Below are positions 45,972 to 54,459 of a stretch of 64,000 bases of DNA, piece by piece. The notes beneath the pieces were generated by a model, which was not told where the DNA came from, made no database searches, and saw only the letters and a list, made by a program, of their open reading frames with translations. Origin of the DNA: Terriglobales bacterium (GTDB taxonomy: Bacteria > Acidobacteriota > Terriglobia > Terriglobales > Acidobacteriaceae); assembly GCA_035651655.1 (NCBI GenBank), contig DASRFG010000023.1, positions 620,001-684,000 on the forward strand. Direction: 5' to 3'. Numbering within the stretch: position 1 is the first letter of the stretch; each line of letters begins with the position of its first letter. Both the position numbers and the translations under genes were made by a program.

Positions 45972-46031
45972 CCTGCCCGAGGGCAGGAGTGCTCCGCGCC
46001 ACGCGACCTGCTAGCCGCGCCGGCATACACG

Positions 46032-46051
46032 GGCGGACACTCTTGTCCGCC
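46032..46051. repeat. Intergenic hairpin, GGCGGACA type
   Basis: GGCGGACA (46032-46039), loop CTCT, TGTCCGCC (46044-46051) is a perfect 8-bp stem between the TPR protein and lolA. Another hairpin, CCTGCCC/GGGCAGG at 45972-45987, sits just before it. The core GGGCGGACA-TCT-TGTCC recurs at 53691-53706, so this is a repeated element. Confidence 0.6.
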
Positions 46052-46074
46052 GCCGTTCAGATTACTATTAAAGA

Positions 46075-46764
46075 ATGAGCTTCCCTTGGGCATTGATCAT
46101 TCTGCTCATCGCCCCTGCTTTCAACCCAGTAGCAGCGAAGCAACAACCATCCTCTTCGGTGTTGCCCCCGATCCACGAGATTGCCAAGGCAGTAGACCAG
46201 CACTACAACCAGCTTCGAACCTTAGTCGCAGAGTTTACTGAGATTTATCAGGGCAACGGCATGTCCCGGGAAGAATCCGGCACATTGTGGCTGAAGAAGC
46301 CCGGCAAGATGCGTTGGGAGTACCGCCAGCCCAGGCAGAAACTGTTCATTTCTGACGCAAAAACTGCCTGGTTTTACGTTCCTGGAGAGAGACAGGCCCG
46401 TAAGCTGCCAGTGAAGAAACTGGAAGACTTGCGATCGCCTATCGGTTACCTGCTAGGCAAAACAAAGCTGGAAAGGGAGTTCGCTGGGCTTTCGCTGGCG
46501 CCGGATGTCTCCCCGATTCACTCGGAAGATTTGGTGCTTCGCGGCGTTCCCAAGTTTATGGAGGGCGTAAGCCAGGTGCTGCTGGAAGTTACTCCCGACC
46601 GGAAAATCAACCGGATCGTGGTGGACCTGGAAGATGGTTCGACTACGGAGTATCGCTTGGGCGAGCAAAAGGAAAACATTGTCGTCGGAGATCAGCAGTT
46701 TCGTTTTTCGCTTCCACCGGATGTAGAAGTCATTCAGGGCGACCTGGGAGAAAATGCAGATTAG
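46075..46764 (+). CDS. lolA: Outer-membrane lipoprotein carrier protein LolA
   Basis: A 229-residue periplasmic chaperone that ferries lipoproteins from the Lol ABC exporter to the outer membrane. A signal peptide (MSFPWALIILLIAPAFNPVAA) leads to the LolA fold: IAKAVDQHYNQLRTLVAEFTEIYQGNGMSREESGTLWLKKPGKMRWEYRQPRQKLFISDAKTAWFYVPGE. Many LolA proteins have this WLKKPGxMRWEY pattern. The start has no strong ribosome site. It follows an ABC transporter unit; LolCDE-like genes are not present, so the neighbour exporter is not the classical Lol system. Confidence 0.93.
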   Translation: MSFPWALIILLIAPAFNPVAAKQQPSSSVLPPIHEIAKAVDQHYNQLRTLVAEFTEIYQGNGMSREESGTLWLKKPGKMRWEYRQPRQKLFISDAKTAWFYVPGERQARKLPVKKLEDLRSPIGYLLGKTKLEREFAGLSLAPDVSPIHSEDLVLRGVPKFMEGVSQVLLEVTPDRKINRIVVDLEDGSTTEYRLGEQKENIVVGDQQFRFSLPPDVEVIQGDLGENAD

Positions 46765-46855
46765 GCAGCACTTTTCAGCCCCGGCAGCCCGGCTTTAGGT
46801 GTCAAAGTGAAAGTAGTTGCAATGCTAGACTAGCTTCACAGGGACAATACAAGGA

Positions 46856-48067
46856 ATGTCGGAATTCCTTATCAAAATGGCCGATGAACGCGGCCATTTG
46901 CTGCAGCAAGTCGAGACCGGGTACTCCGAGTCCGAGGTCCGTGACCGCTACGCCCAACAGGGCTACCTGGTGTACTGGGTCAAGCCCCGCGGAATCCTGG
47001 CGGGCGGAGACGTGTCGTTGTTTCAACGACGCAAGATCAAGCTCGAACAGTTCGTCATTTTTAACCAGCAATTTGTGACCTTGATCAAGGCTGGATTGCC
47101 CATCTTGAACTCTCTGGATCTGCTGATACGACGGCAGCGAAACGGCTACTTTAAAACGCTCCTGGAGAACGTGCGCGATCGTGTGAAGAGCGGTGAATTA
47201 CTCTCCAATTCCTTCGCTGCTCAGGCAGTTTTTCCGAAGCTCTATACCACCACGTTGCTGGCAGGTGAAAAGAGCGGAAATTTGGAAGAAGTTCTGAACC
47301 GCTACATTGCTTTTCAGCGGCTGACCATTTCGTTTCGCAAGAAGTTGAAAGCATCACTCGTCTACCCGACATTGCTTGTGGTCATGGTAGTGAGCATGCT
47401 GAGCTTCCTGGTCACATATGTGGTGCCTCGCTTCGGTGAGCTCTACCAGAGCGTAGATGCTCAACTGCCGGCCATGACCATGTTCATGGTGGCTTTGGGA
47501 ACGGGCGCAAGAAAATATTTGTTTCTCTTTATAGGATCGGCCATTGTGCTGGCCGTCCTGCTTTGGCGGTGGAAAAACTCCGAGCGCGGTGCGGACCAGA
47601 TTGACAGGTTTCTGCTGCATGTCCCCATTGCAGGAGCAGTCTTATTGAAATATCAGGTCGCGAACTTCGCGCGTATTCTGGCCACTTTGCTCACCGGTGG
47701 CTTGCCACTCGTTCCAGCCCTTGAAACTGCCGGCGAGTCGGTTGGCAGCAAGCATATCGCCAATGGCATTGTAGAGGCGGCCCGGCGGGTCCGCGAAGGT
47801 CTTCCGCTGGCGCGCAGCCTGGAAGAACGGAAGATATTTCCCGATCTGGCCGTCGAAATGATCGAGGTGGGCGAATCCACTGGAGCATTGCCTGCCATGC
47901 TTGCCTCAGTAGCCGAGTTCTACGAAGAAGATGTGCAGGCGGGGTTGACGGCAGCGATGTCGCTTATTGAGCCGGTCATCTTGATCTTTATGGGAACAAT
48001 CGTCGCTTTTGTATTGATTTCATTGTATTTGCCCATTTTCACACTGGGAGCAGGGGGTTTTCACTGA
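46856..48067 (+). CDS. Type IV pilus / type II secretion platform protein (PilC/GspF family)
   Basis: A 403-residue inner-membrane platform protein with two T2SSF domains. The first contains QFVTLIKAGLPILNSLDLLIRRQRNGYFKTLLENVRDRVKSGELLSNSF, and the second LATLLTGGLPLVPALETAGESVGSKHIANGIVEAARRVREGLPLARSLEERKIFPDLAVEMIEVGESTGAL. Three hydrophobic segments (about 170-190, 220-240 and 370-395) give the usual topology. It is followed 71 bases later by the ATPase gene; the order platform-then-ATPase is unusual but works with PilB to drive pilus assembly or secretion. Confidence 0.93.
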   Translation: MSEFLIKMADERGHLLQQVETGYSESEVRDRYAQQGYLVYWVKPRGILAGGDVSLFQRRKIKLEQFVIFNQQFVTLIKAGLPILNSLDLLIRRQRNGYFKTLLENVRDRVKSGELLSNSFAAQAVFPKLYTTTLLAGEKSGNLEEVLNRYIAFQRLTISFRKKLKASLVYPTLLVVMVVSMLSFLVTYVVPRFGELYQSVDAQLPAMTMFMVALGTGARKYLFLFIGSAIVLAVLLWRWKNSERGADQIDRFLLHVPIAGAVLLKYQVANFARILATLLTGGLPLVPALETAGESVGSKHIANGIVEAARRVREGLPLARSLEERKIFPDLAVEMIEVGESTGALPAMLASVAEFYEEDVQAGLTAAMSLIEPVILIFMGTIVAFVLISLYLPIFTLGAGGFH

Positions 48068-48138
48068 AGCACGGGGGTACCGAAGTGTCCCATCGCTTTC
48101 GAGGGCTGCGAGGTACACTTTGAAGGTGGAGTCTTAAC

Positions 48139-49797
48139 ATGGCAGAAAAACCACTATTCACAAATGGAGGTAACGGCGGGCGCCTTGCCACCGACATCCA
48201 AGGCAGCGAGGAGACTCGGGCGCGCGATGTGGCGCGTCGTTATCGTTGTGAGTACGTGGACTTGCGCGATTTCCAGTTGCACCATGATCTCTTTAAGAAA
48301 ATCCCTGTCGACCTGATGTTCCGCTACAACTTCATCCCCTTGGACGAAACTGCCGAGGGGCGGTTGGCTATTGCCATCGCCGATCCCAGCCAGCTGATGA
48401 TGATTGATGAGATCAGCTTGCTGTTGGACAAACGAATCATTACCAAGGTAGCCACGCTCTCCCAGATCAATGACATTCTGAAAAAGACGGAGCAGTCTCA
48501 GCGTGTCCTGGAAGAGGCCAGTGAAGGCTTTGCGCTCGACGTTATTCGCGAGGACGAGAGCGGCGACGAAACTATATCCATTGAGCGGCTAACTGCCGAG
48601 GGCGACATTAGCCCCATCATCCGGCTGGTGGACACCACTATCTTCACGGCGTTGCAACGGCGTGCCAGCGATATCCACGTCGAAACCCGCGATGACTCGG
48701 TAGTGATCAAGTACCGCATTGATGGTGTACTGCAACAAGCCATGAACCCCATCGCCAGAGAACACCACACCACTATCATCTCGCGGATCAAGGTCATGAG
48801 CGAGTTGGACATCGCCGAGCGTCGCGTGCCCCAGGACGGCCGTTTTCGCGTGAAATACAACGGACGGCAGATTGACTTCCGGGTTTCCATCATGCCTTCC
48901 ATACACGGTGAAGATGCCGTGTTGCGCGTGCTGGACAAAGAGTCCATGAGCGAGAAGTTCAAGACCCTGGTGCTCGACGTGGTGGGCTTTAGTGAGGACG
49001 ACCTGAAGAAGTTTCGCCGTTACATCAAAGAACCGTACGGCATGGTGCTGGTCACCGGACCGACCGGCAGCGGCAAGACAACCACCCTCTATGCGGCCGT
49101 GAACGAAATCAAGACCGACGAAGACAAGATCATCACCATTGAAGATCCGGTGGAATATCAAATCCGCGGCATCACTCAGATTCCGGTAAACGAGAAGAAA
49201 GGCCTGACCTTCGCCCGCGGGCTGCGCTCGATTTTGCGCCACGACCCGGACAAGATCATGGTGGGCGAAATCCGCGACACAGAAACTGCGCAGATCGCCA
49301 TCCAATCAGCGCTTACCGGCCACCTCGTGTTTACCACGGTACACGCCAACAATGTTGTGGACGTAATCGGCCGATTTTTGAACATGGGTGTAGAGGCCTA
49401 CAACTTCGTTTCGGCGCTGAATTGCATTTTGGCGCAGCGGCTAGTGCGTCTGATCTGCGACAGTTGTCGAAAAGAAGTCCGCTACTCAGACGATGAACTG
49501 GAAGGCAGTGGCCTGAACCCGCAAGAGTGGCGGGGCGTGATTTTCTACGAAGGCGAGGGCTGCATCGAGTGCTCCGGCACCGGCTTCCGCGGCCGCACTG
49601 CCATCCACGAACTGCTGGACCTGAGTGACCGTATCCGTGAAATGATTTTGGCCAAGAAGCCTTCCTCAGAAATCCGCCGAGCAGCCCGTGAGGAGGGCAT
49701 GCGCTTCTTACGTGAATCGGCCCTCGACAAAGTACGGTCCGGCCTCAGCACGCTGAAGGAGATCAATAAAGTCACGTTTATCGAGACCACACGCTGA
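48139..49797 (+). CDS. Type IV pilus / type II secretion assembly ATPase (PilB/GspE)
   Basis: A 552-residue hexameric ATPase. The N-terminal domain (about 20-150, MshEN/T2SSE_N type) precedes the core with Walker A GPTGSGKTTTLYA, the Asp box ITIEDPVEY, Walker B IMVGEIRDTETAQIAIQSALTGHLVFTTVH and a zinc module of four Cys (CDSCRKEV...CIECSGTGFRGRT), all typical of PilB/GspE. It provides energy for assembly of the pseudopilus or pilus. A GGTGGAG ribosome site precedes the ATG at 48139. No PilT-like retraction ATPase is seen in this window. Confidence 0.95.
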   Translation: MAEKPLFTNGGNGGRLATDIQGSEETRARDVARRYRCEYVDLRDFQLHHDLFKKIPVDLMFRYNFIPLDETAEGRLAIAIADPSQLMMIDEISLLLDKRIITKVATLSQINDILKKTEQSQRVLEEASEGFALDVIREDESGDETISIERLTAEGDISPIIRLVDTTIFTALQRRASDIHVETRDDSVVIKYRIDGVLQQAMNPIAREHHTTIISRIKVMSELDIAERRVPQDGRFRVKYNGRQIDFRVSIMPSIHGEDAVLRVLDKESMSEKFKTLVLDVVGFSEDDLKKFRRYIKEPYGMVLVTGPTGSGKTTTLYAAVNEIKTDEDKIITIEDPVEYQIRGITQIPVNEKKGLTFARGLRSILRHDPDKIMVGEIRDTETAQIAIQSALTGHLVFTTVHANNVVDVIGRFLNMGVEAYNFVSALNCILAQRLVRLICDSCRKEVRYSDDELEGSGLNPQEWRGVIFYEGEGCIECSGTGFRGRTAIHELLDLSDRIREMILAKKPSSEIRRAAREEGMRFLRESALDKVRSGLSTLKEINKVTFIETTR

Positions 49798-49913
49798 AGC
49801 CATCCGGCGCGATGAAGCACTTACACCAGACAGCTCGAAGGTTTCGGCTACTCAGGTGCTTCCCAGGCACACACAAAACGTAATGGTGAAACCCTCAGGA
49901 CGGAGACACGGGC

Positions 49914-50804
49914 ATGGGCAGTAGTTCGAGAGGAAATCGGCCACGCATGGCATGCGAGATTTCGGTGGATCGCATCGTCGCCGGCCGCGCCGCCGAACGC
50001 GGTGACACTCTCGATGTGTACACTTCACGCGAACTACCCGAAGGCAGTCTCGCTCCGGACCTGACGGAGGCCAACGTGCTTCGCCGTGAGGTCCTGCGAG
50101 ACAGCATCGCGGACGCGCTTCAATCCATTGGCGAGCGGTCGCGAGATGTAATCGCTGTCCTGCCAGATTCTTCCGCTCGGGTGGTGCTGCTGGACTTTGA
50201 AACTTTGCCGGCCAAGCCCCAGGAGGCAGAAGCCGTTGTCCGTTTTCGGCTCAAGAAGTCTCTTCCTTTCGATGTGGAGCATGCCAAAGTTTCTTACCAG
50301 GCACACGTGAGCGGCAAAGGCGTGAGAGTAATTGCCGCCGTCGCGCTCACCAGCGTGATCCAGGAATATGAATCTGCTTTTCGCGAGGCCGGCTACAACC
50401 CCGGGGTCATGCTGCCCTCCATGCTTGCCGCCCTTGGCGCTGTGGACGCAGACAAGCCGACCATGGTAGTGAAAGTTGACGCCTTTACCACCAGCATCGC
50501 CCTCATGGACGGCTCACAATTGCTGCTCTTTCGTACCCTGGAAAATAGCCGTGGGCTGAATCTCACTGGTGAACAGCTGGCGGAAGAGGTTTATCCCTCG
50601 GTAGTATTTTTCCAGGATACTTATCACATGAATATTGAGCGCATCCTGGTGGCGGGATTACCTGATTCCGAGTCTTTCAACGTGCTGCAAAACCAAACTG
50701 GAATTGCAGTGGAAGAATTGGTAAGCGCGCGGCGGGTCGCCAATGTAAACGGGAACCTTCCACGCTGGCGTCTGGCCGGCGTCCTGGGGGCACTAGCATC
50801 GTAG
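49914..50804 (+). CDS. PilM-like inner-membrane-associated actin-fold protein
   Basis: A 296-residue cytoplasmic protein of the PilM/GspL-cytoplasmic type. It shows the ALQSIGERSRDVIAVLPDSSARVVLLDFETLPAKPQEAEAVVRFRLKKSLPFDVEHAKVSYQ segment expected of PilM-like proteins, and later KVDAFTTSIALMDGSQLLLFRTL, the actin-like phosphate region, although more diverged than canonical PilM. It lies immediately upstream of a PilN-like gene (TAG then ATG with no gap), so they are coupled. Recognition comes from position plus pattern; the family is less clear than for the neighbours. Confidence 0.75.
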   Translation: MGSSSRGNRPRMACEISVDRIVAGRAAERGDTLDVYTSRELPEGSLAPDLTEANVLRREVLRDSIADALQSIGERSRDVIAVLPDSSARVVLLDFETLPAKPQEAEAVVRFRLKKSLPFDVEHAKVSYQAHVSGKGVRVIAAVALTSVIQEYESAFREAGYNPGVMLPSMLAALGAVDADKPTMVVKVDAFTTSIALMDGSQLLLFRTLENSRGLNLTGEQLAEEVYPSVVFFQDTYHMNIERILVAGLPDSESFNVLQNQTGIAVEELVSARRVANVNGNLPRWRLAGVLGALAS

Positions 50805-51452
50805 ATGCGAATTGACATAAATCTTTCGAGTCAGCCCTACGAAGACGCGCGACGGTTCTTCCGTCAATGGGTATTGATTCTTACGGCGGCTTCGTTGCTC
50901 ACCGCAGCGTTGGTGTTTGGGGCCCTGGTGCGACTGAAGGAATGGCGCGTCGAACAGCGCCGTATTCACGACCTGCAGGCGCAGATTGCCCAGGGCAACG
51001 GCGAAATTGCGCGCGCCGAAGCCTTCCTCAACCAAGGTGAGAACCGTGACACACGTGACAAGTCCCAGCTTTTAAACGAGTTGATTGCACGCAAGGCTTT
51101 CTCCTGGACGCAGGTATTTTCTGACTTGGAACGGCTTATGCCGCCCCGTCTACACGTGCTTTCCATTCATCCGGAACTTACCGCGCAAAATGAGCTGGAG
51201 CTCAGACTGGTGGTTGCTGGCGAATCGAGGGAAAGGGCTTTGGCGCTTCTGCGGAAAATGGAACAATCCCCACGTTTTCGCCAGCCCCAGATTCTGCAGG
51301 AGAGCAGTGGTGAGGGGCACACCCCGGGCGACAATGTGGAGTTCGCCATCAGTGCGCTTTACGTCCCCCAGGTGCGAACGTTATTGCATTCCTCCCCGGA
51401 GGCATCGGCAATGAACGGCAAGCCAAGGGAGGATTGGGGAGGCGGCCTGTGA
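50805..51452 (+). CDS. PilN-like inner-membrane protein
   Basis: A 215-residue membrane protein beginning MRIDINLSSQPYEDARRFFRQWVLILTAA, as PilN proteins do: a short cytoplasmic IN-L-type segment that docks into PilM, one membrane helix (about 22-43), a coiled coil (LKEWRVEQRRIHDLQAQIAQGNGEIARAEAF) and a small periplasmic domain (PPRLHVLSIHPELTAQNELELRLVVAGESRERALALLRKMEQSPRFRQPQI). It is coupled to PilM and overlaps the PilO gene by 4 bases. Confidence 0.85.
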   Translation: MRIDINLSSQPYEDARRFFRQWVLILTAASLLTAALVFGALVRLKEWRVEQRRIHDLQAQIAQGNGEIARAEAFLNQGENRDTRDKSQLLNELIARKAFSWTQVFSDLERLMPPRLHVLSIHPELTAQNELELRLVVAGESRERALALLRKMEQSPRFRQPQILQESSGEGHTPGDNVEFAISALYVPQVRTLLHSSPEASAMNGKPREDWGGGL

Positions 51453-51982
51453 TCGGTAACGTCCGCCAAACTCGGCAACGATTGATCATTGTGCTCGGAG
51501 TTTTGCTCTTCGTGGACCTGGCTGCGGGAGTCGTATTACTTTCTCCGGTTGGCCGCTCGCGGCAAGAGGAGATCCAGTCGCTGCAACTCCAGCTCCGGGC
51601 CAAGATGCAGCAGGTTCAGCCACTGCGTGGCCTGGACAAAAAAGTGGTAGTCGCCAAAGAGGAGATTGCGGACTTCTATCGCGACCGTCTGCCAGGCCAG
51701 TACTCGGATATTTCAGATCGGGTGGGCAAGATGGCGGCACAGAGTAACATCAAAATTGTGCAGGCGAAATACAGCCCACAGGACGTAGAAGCGAGCGGAC
51801 TGCGTCCCGTGCTCATTGAAGCTGGACTGTCCGGTGACTACGTTCACATAGTGAAGTTCATCAATTCACTGGAACGTGACAAGACCTTATTCATCGTGAA
51901 CAGCGTGGCCTTGGGCGATGCCCAGGGAGGCACGGTGAAGCTGCAACTGAAAATGGAAACTTATCTCAAGAGTGGAGCCTAG
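51449..51982 (+). CDS. PilO-like inner-membrane protein
   Basis: A 177-residue protein from GTG 51449, which overlaps the pilN stop by four bases (GTGA) and has GGAGGCGG upstream; a TTG at 51434 is a worse start. One membrane helix (LIIVLGVLLFVDLAAGVVLLS, about 10-30) is followed by a coiled coil (QEEIQSLQLQLRAKMQQVQPL) and a periplasmic ferredoxin-like domain (VQAKYSPQDVEASGLRPVLIEAGLSGDYVHIVKFINSLERDKTLFIVNSVAL), as in PilO. With PilN it forms the alignment complex linking ATPase, platform and secretin. Confidence 0.85.
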   Translation: MIGNVRQTRQRLIIVLGVLLFVDLAAGVVLLSPVGRSRQEEIQSLQLQLRAKMQQVQPLRGLDKKVVVAKEEIADFYRDRLPGQYSDISDRVGKMAAQSNIKIVQAKYSPQDVEASGLRPVLIEAGLSGDYVHIVKFINSLERDKTLFIVNSVALGDAQGGTVKLQLKMETYLKSGA

Positions 51983-52606
51983 TTGAGAGTCGGAGCCGAG
52001 AATCGCAGTAAAGTGATTGCAGCCGGGGGACTAATGCTGCTGGCTGTAGTGCTGTTCGCTCGCATGATATTGGTGGATTCCGGCCCCAGCGCGTCAGCTC
52101 CGTTGCCATCCGTTGACGGCACTGCGAACCCGCGCGGAACGAAGACCACTCCTCGGCGGCTCTCTTCCACGTCCAAGACAATGGCAAATGCCAAGAGACA
52201 GGCTCCTGCCATGAGCCTGGATCCACGGCTGCGCTTGGATCTGCTGAGAAGCAGCGAAGAAGTCACCTATGCGGGTACGGGCCGCAATATCTTTCTCGCG
52301 CAGGAAGAGGCGCCCATTCCCAAGCCGGTGGAATCAGGAAAGGTTTCGGCCCCGCAGCCGCCGCCTGGACCGCCGCCGCCCCCTCCCATTGATTTGAAAT
52401 TTTTTGGATTTGCCAGCCGTTCGGGTGAACGCAGGAGAGTTTTTCTTTCTGAGGGAGAAGACGTATTTATCGCCGGTGAGGGAGACATCGTTAACCGGCG
52501 CTACAAGTTGGCTCGGATCAGCCCCAGCTCGGTGGAGGTTGAAGATGTCCTCAATCCCAACCGGCATCAGAGTATCCCGTTGACTCAAAATCCACAGGGA
52601 CGCTAG
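51983..52606 (+). CDS. PilP/GspC-like inner-membrane protein
   Basis: A 207-residue protein whose TTG start at 51983 directly follows the PilO stop. It has one N-terminal membrane segment (IAAGGLMLLAVVLFARMIL), a Pro/Ser linker, and a C-terminal domain LKFFGFASRSGERRRVFLSEGEDVFIAGEGDIVNRRYKLARISPSSVEVEDVLN that resembles the homology-region (HR) beta domain of GspC and PilP. This domain contacts the secretin N-terminal domain. Unlike PilP it does not begin as a lipoprotein, so GspC-like topology is more likely. Confidence 0.78.
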   Translation: MRVGAENRSKVIAAGGLMLLAVVLFARMILVDSGPSASAPLPSVDGTANPRGTKTTPRRLSSTSKTMANAKRQAPAMSLDPRLRLDLLRSSEEVTYAGTGRNIFLAQEEAPIPKPVESGKVSAPQPPPGPPPPPPIDLKFFGFASRSGERRRVFLSEGEDVFIAGEGDIVNRRYKLARISPSSVEVEDVLNPNRHQSIPLTQNPQGR

Positions 52607-52624
52607 TACACGGTTTTCAATTGC

Positions 52625-53653
52625 ATGCTGGTCAGCAGACAATTTCGCCGGCAACCGAGGGCGGGGAGCAAACACGCCGAAGACGGCTATTTGCTGATGG
52701 TACTGCTGCTCTTCATCACCCTTCTGGTGATAGCCAGCGCCGCGGTGGCCCCGCAGCTGGCGATGCAAATTCGCCGAGACCGCGAAGAGGAGATGATCCA
52801 CCGCGCGGTGCAGTATGCGCGGGCCATCAAGCGCTTCTACAGAAAAAATAACCGGTACCCCACCCGCATCGAGGAACTGGAAAACACTAATAATTTTCGT
52901 TTTCTGCGCAAGCGCTACAAAGACCCCATCACCGGCAAGGAGTTTCGCCTGCTCCGTTTCGGCGACGTCAAAATGTTTCCTCAAGGAGTTGCCGGACTGG
53001 CGCCAGCCGGAGTTAATGCGCAGGCCCTGGGCGGAGTGGCGGGAGTGGCACAGGCACAAGTGGGAGCGCCCGCGGGTTTTCCCGGGAATGCCGGAGGAAT
53101 GAATTCTGGTTTCGGAAGTCCCATTGCTCCTGCGAATCCAGGCCTCGGCACACCGCCCGAGCAAGCCGTAGCACCGCAACCGGAAGCCGAGCAGGACCCT
53201 CGCGCCGCTGGCGGCGCCAGTGCCAACTCAGATGAACCGCAGGAGATGAAGGGGCCCATCTCCGGTCAGCCGCCAAATGCTGCCGGACCTCAAAATGCGA
53301 TAGACGGACAGAATCCGGCAAATCAGGTTTTTGGCGGAGGCCCTGTGGTCGGAGTAGCCAGTACCAGCCATAAGGTAAGTGTTCGGGAGTTTAACAAGAA
53401 GCGCCACTACAATGAATGGCAGTTCATTTACGACCCGAGCTCAGACCGCGGGGGCCTGCTTAATGGCCCGGTCCAACCCGGCGGGACTGGTGTGGGAATT
53501 GCCGGCGCAAATCAGAATCTGCAGAACCAGGGCATGCAGAATCCCGCTGGACAAAACCCCAATGCGAATCCGGGAATGCAAAACCCTGGAGGGATGACCG
53601 GAAATCCTCAGATGCCCGGCCCAGGTCAACCCCAGATGCCACCTGAGCAGTAA
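52625..53653 (+). CDS. Atypical pseudopilin-like protein with Asn/Gln/Pro/Gly-rich tail
   Basis: A 342-residue protein with one N-terminal hydrophobic segment (LLMVLLLFITLLVIASAAVAP, about 23-43), then IRRDREEEMIHRAVQYARAIKRFYRKNNRYPTRIEELENTNNFRFLRKRYKDPITGKEFRLL, the globular GspG-like region where the DPITGKEF phrase matches type II pseudopilins. The Glu at +5 and the usual G|F processing motif are missing, so it may be anchored but unprocessed. Beyond residue 130 the sequence is low-complexity (rich in Gly, Ala, Pro, Gln, Asn and Met). It is the last gene of the pilMNOP-type operon. Confidence 0.72.
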   Translation: MLVSRQFRRQPRAGSKHAEDGYLLMVLLLFITLLVIASAAVAPQLAMQIRRDREEEMIHRAVQYARAIKRFYRKNNRYPTRIEELENTNNFRFLRKRYKDPITGKEFRLLRFGDVKMFPQGVAGLAPAGVNAQALGGVAGVAQAQVGAPAGFPGNAGGMNSGFGSPIAPANPGLGTPPEQAVAPQPEAEQDPRAAGGASANSDEPQEMKGPISGQPPNAAGPQNAIDGQNPANQVFGGGPVVGVASTSHKVSVREFNKKRHYNEWQFIYDPSSDRGGLLNGPVQPGGTGVGIAGANQNLQNQGMQNPAGQNPNANPGMQNPGGMTGNPQMPGPGQPQMPPEQ

Positions 53654-53692
53654 GCGTTTAAAGAGTATCAGCGGCACACGACTTGGTAGGGC

Positions 53693-53706
53693 GGACAGTC
53701 TTGTCC
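53693..53706. repeat. Second copy of the GGGCGGACA intergenic hairpin
   Basis: GGACA (53693-53697), loop GTCT, TGTCC (53702-53706), in the context GGGCGGACAGTCTTGTCC. This repeats the element at 46031-46051, with only a few changes. Confidence 0.5.
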
Positions 53707-53725
53707 CCCACTTTTCACCCAGCAA

Positions 53726-53749
53726 AAAGCCCCACGCGTGTGGGGCTTT
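53726..53749. terminator. Bidirectional rho-independent terminator
   Basis: AAAGCCCCAC (53726-53735) and GTGGGGCTTT (53740-53749) form a perfect 10-bp stem with loop GCGT. It lies between the convergent pseudopilin-like gene (stop 53653) and the Fe-S carrier gene (stop 53772). The T-run is better on the minus strand (five T), so it best serves the Fe-S gene. Confidence 0.9.
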
Positions 53750-53771
53750 CTCAAATTCAGATTTACGATTT

Positions 53772-54137
53772 CTACACGTTGAAAGAAGATCCGCAGCCGC
53801 AGGTGCTCTTCACGTTGGGATTTTCGAATTTGAAGCCTGCACCCTCAAGCGTTTCGAGGTAATCAACCGAGCAGCCATTCAGGTACATAAGCGAGGTCGC
53901 ATCCACGAAGACCTTCAGATCGTCAAAGTTGTAAACCTTGTCCATCATTCCCGGACTGTTCTCGAACGACATTGAGTAGGAGAAACCGGAGCATCCCCCT
54001 CCCACCACTCCCACGCGCAAACCCGCAGGTACGGGGTTCTGCTGGGCCATGATCTCTTTAACTTTCTTGATGGCATTAGGGGTCAGGCTCAGCGGCGCTG
54101 CCTTTGGGGTAACGTTCGGGATCGTTGTGGTCGCCAT
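53772..54137 (-). CDS. A-type iron-sulfur cluster carrier (ErpA/IscA family)
   Basis: A 121-residue scaffold/carrier that passes Fe-S clusters to apo-enzymes. Three conserved Cys are present: C49 in GGGCSGFSYSMSFE and C113, C115 in CGCGSSF at the C-terminus; another Cys, C89, is family-variable. The VGVVGGGCSGFSYSM and VDYLETLEGAGFKFENPNVKSTCGCG segments are typical. A good ribosome site (AAGGAGA, 54143-54149) and a -10 box (54168-54173) lie upstream. The hairpin terminator at 53726 follows. Confidence 0.95.
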   Translation of the reverse strand: MATTTIPNVTPKAAPLSLTPNAIKKVKEIMAQQNPVPAGLRVGVVGGGCSGFSYSMSFENSPGMMDKVYNFDDLKVFVDATSLMYLNGCSVDYLETLEGAGFKFENPNVKSTCGCGSSFNV

Positions 54138-54167
54138 TTATATCTCCTTGAAACGGTTAGCTTACAA

Positions 54168-54173
54168 ATTATA
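54168..54173 (-). promoter_or_regulatory. Putative -10 box of the Fe-S carrier gene
   Basis: A minus-strand TATAAT in the context TTGTTATAATTTG, about 31 bases upstream of the ATG. The -35 side is weak. It lies in the 322-base gap 54138-54459, which also holds the promoter of the small membrane protein gene; nothing else is seen there. Confidence 0.45.
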
Positions 54174-54358
54174 ACAAATCGGCCTGAGCGGCATATTGAC
54201 TTCGTATGCAACGCTGCAGCCGCTTGTGGCTCAACTACTTAGATGATCCAGTGAGCAAAAAGTAGCGGGCATTGGCCCCGCATTGCTTTTCGCCCCAAGA
54301 CCGGGATTAAGTAGATTATTGCCGTTCACAATTGGGCAACACAAACCGAAAACAGGGC

Positions 54359-54364
54359 TATAAT
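54359..54364 (+). promoter_or_regulatory. Putative -10 box of the small membrane protein gene
   Basis: A perfect TATAAT (GGGCTATAATGCGG) about 95 bases upstream of the start at 54460. A clear -35 box at the right spacing is not visible. Confidence 0.4.
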
Positions 54365-54459
54365 GCGGTCGCCCCCTATCTTGGTCCCGGGCGGCCTGTC
54401 CGGGGACGCGCCGGGTCGAACCTAGGCGGAGCAGCTCTGAATTTTAGTGAGGTGGCACT

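Noticed and set aside
48589-49305. 238-residue minus-strand open frame
   Set aside because: Antisense to the PilB-like ATPase; no independent support.
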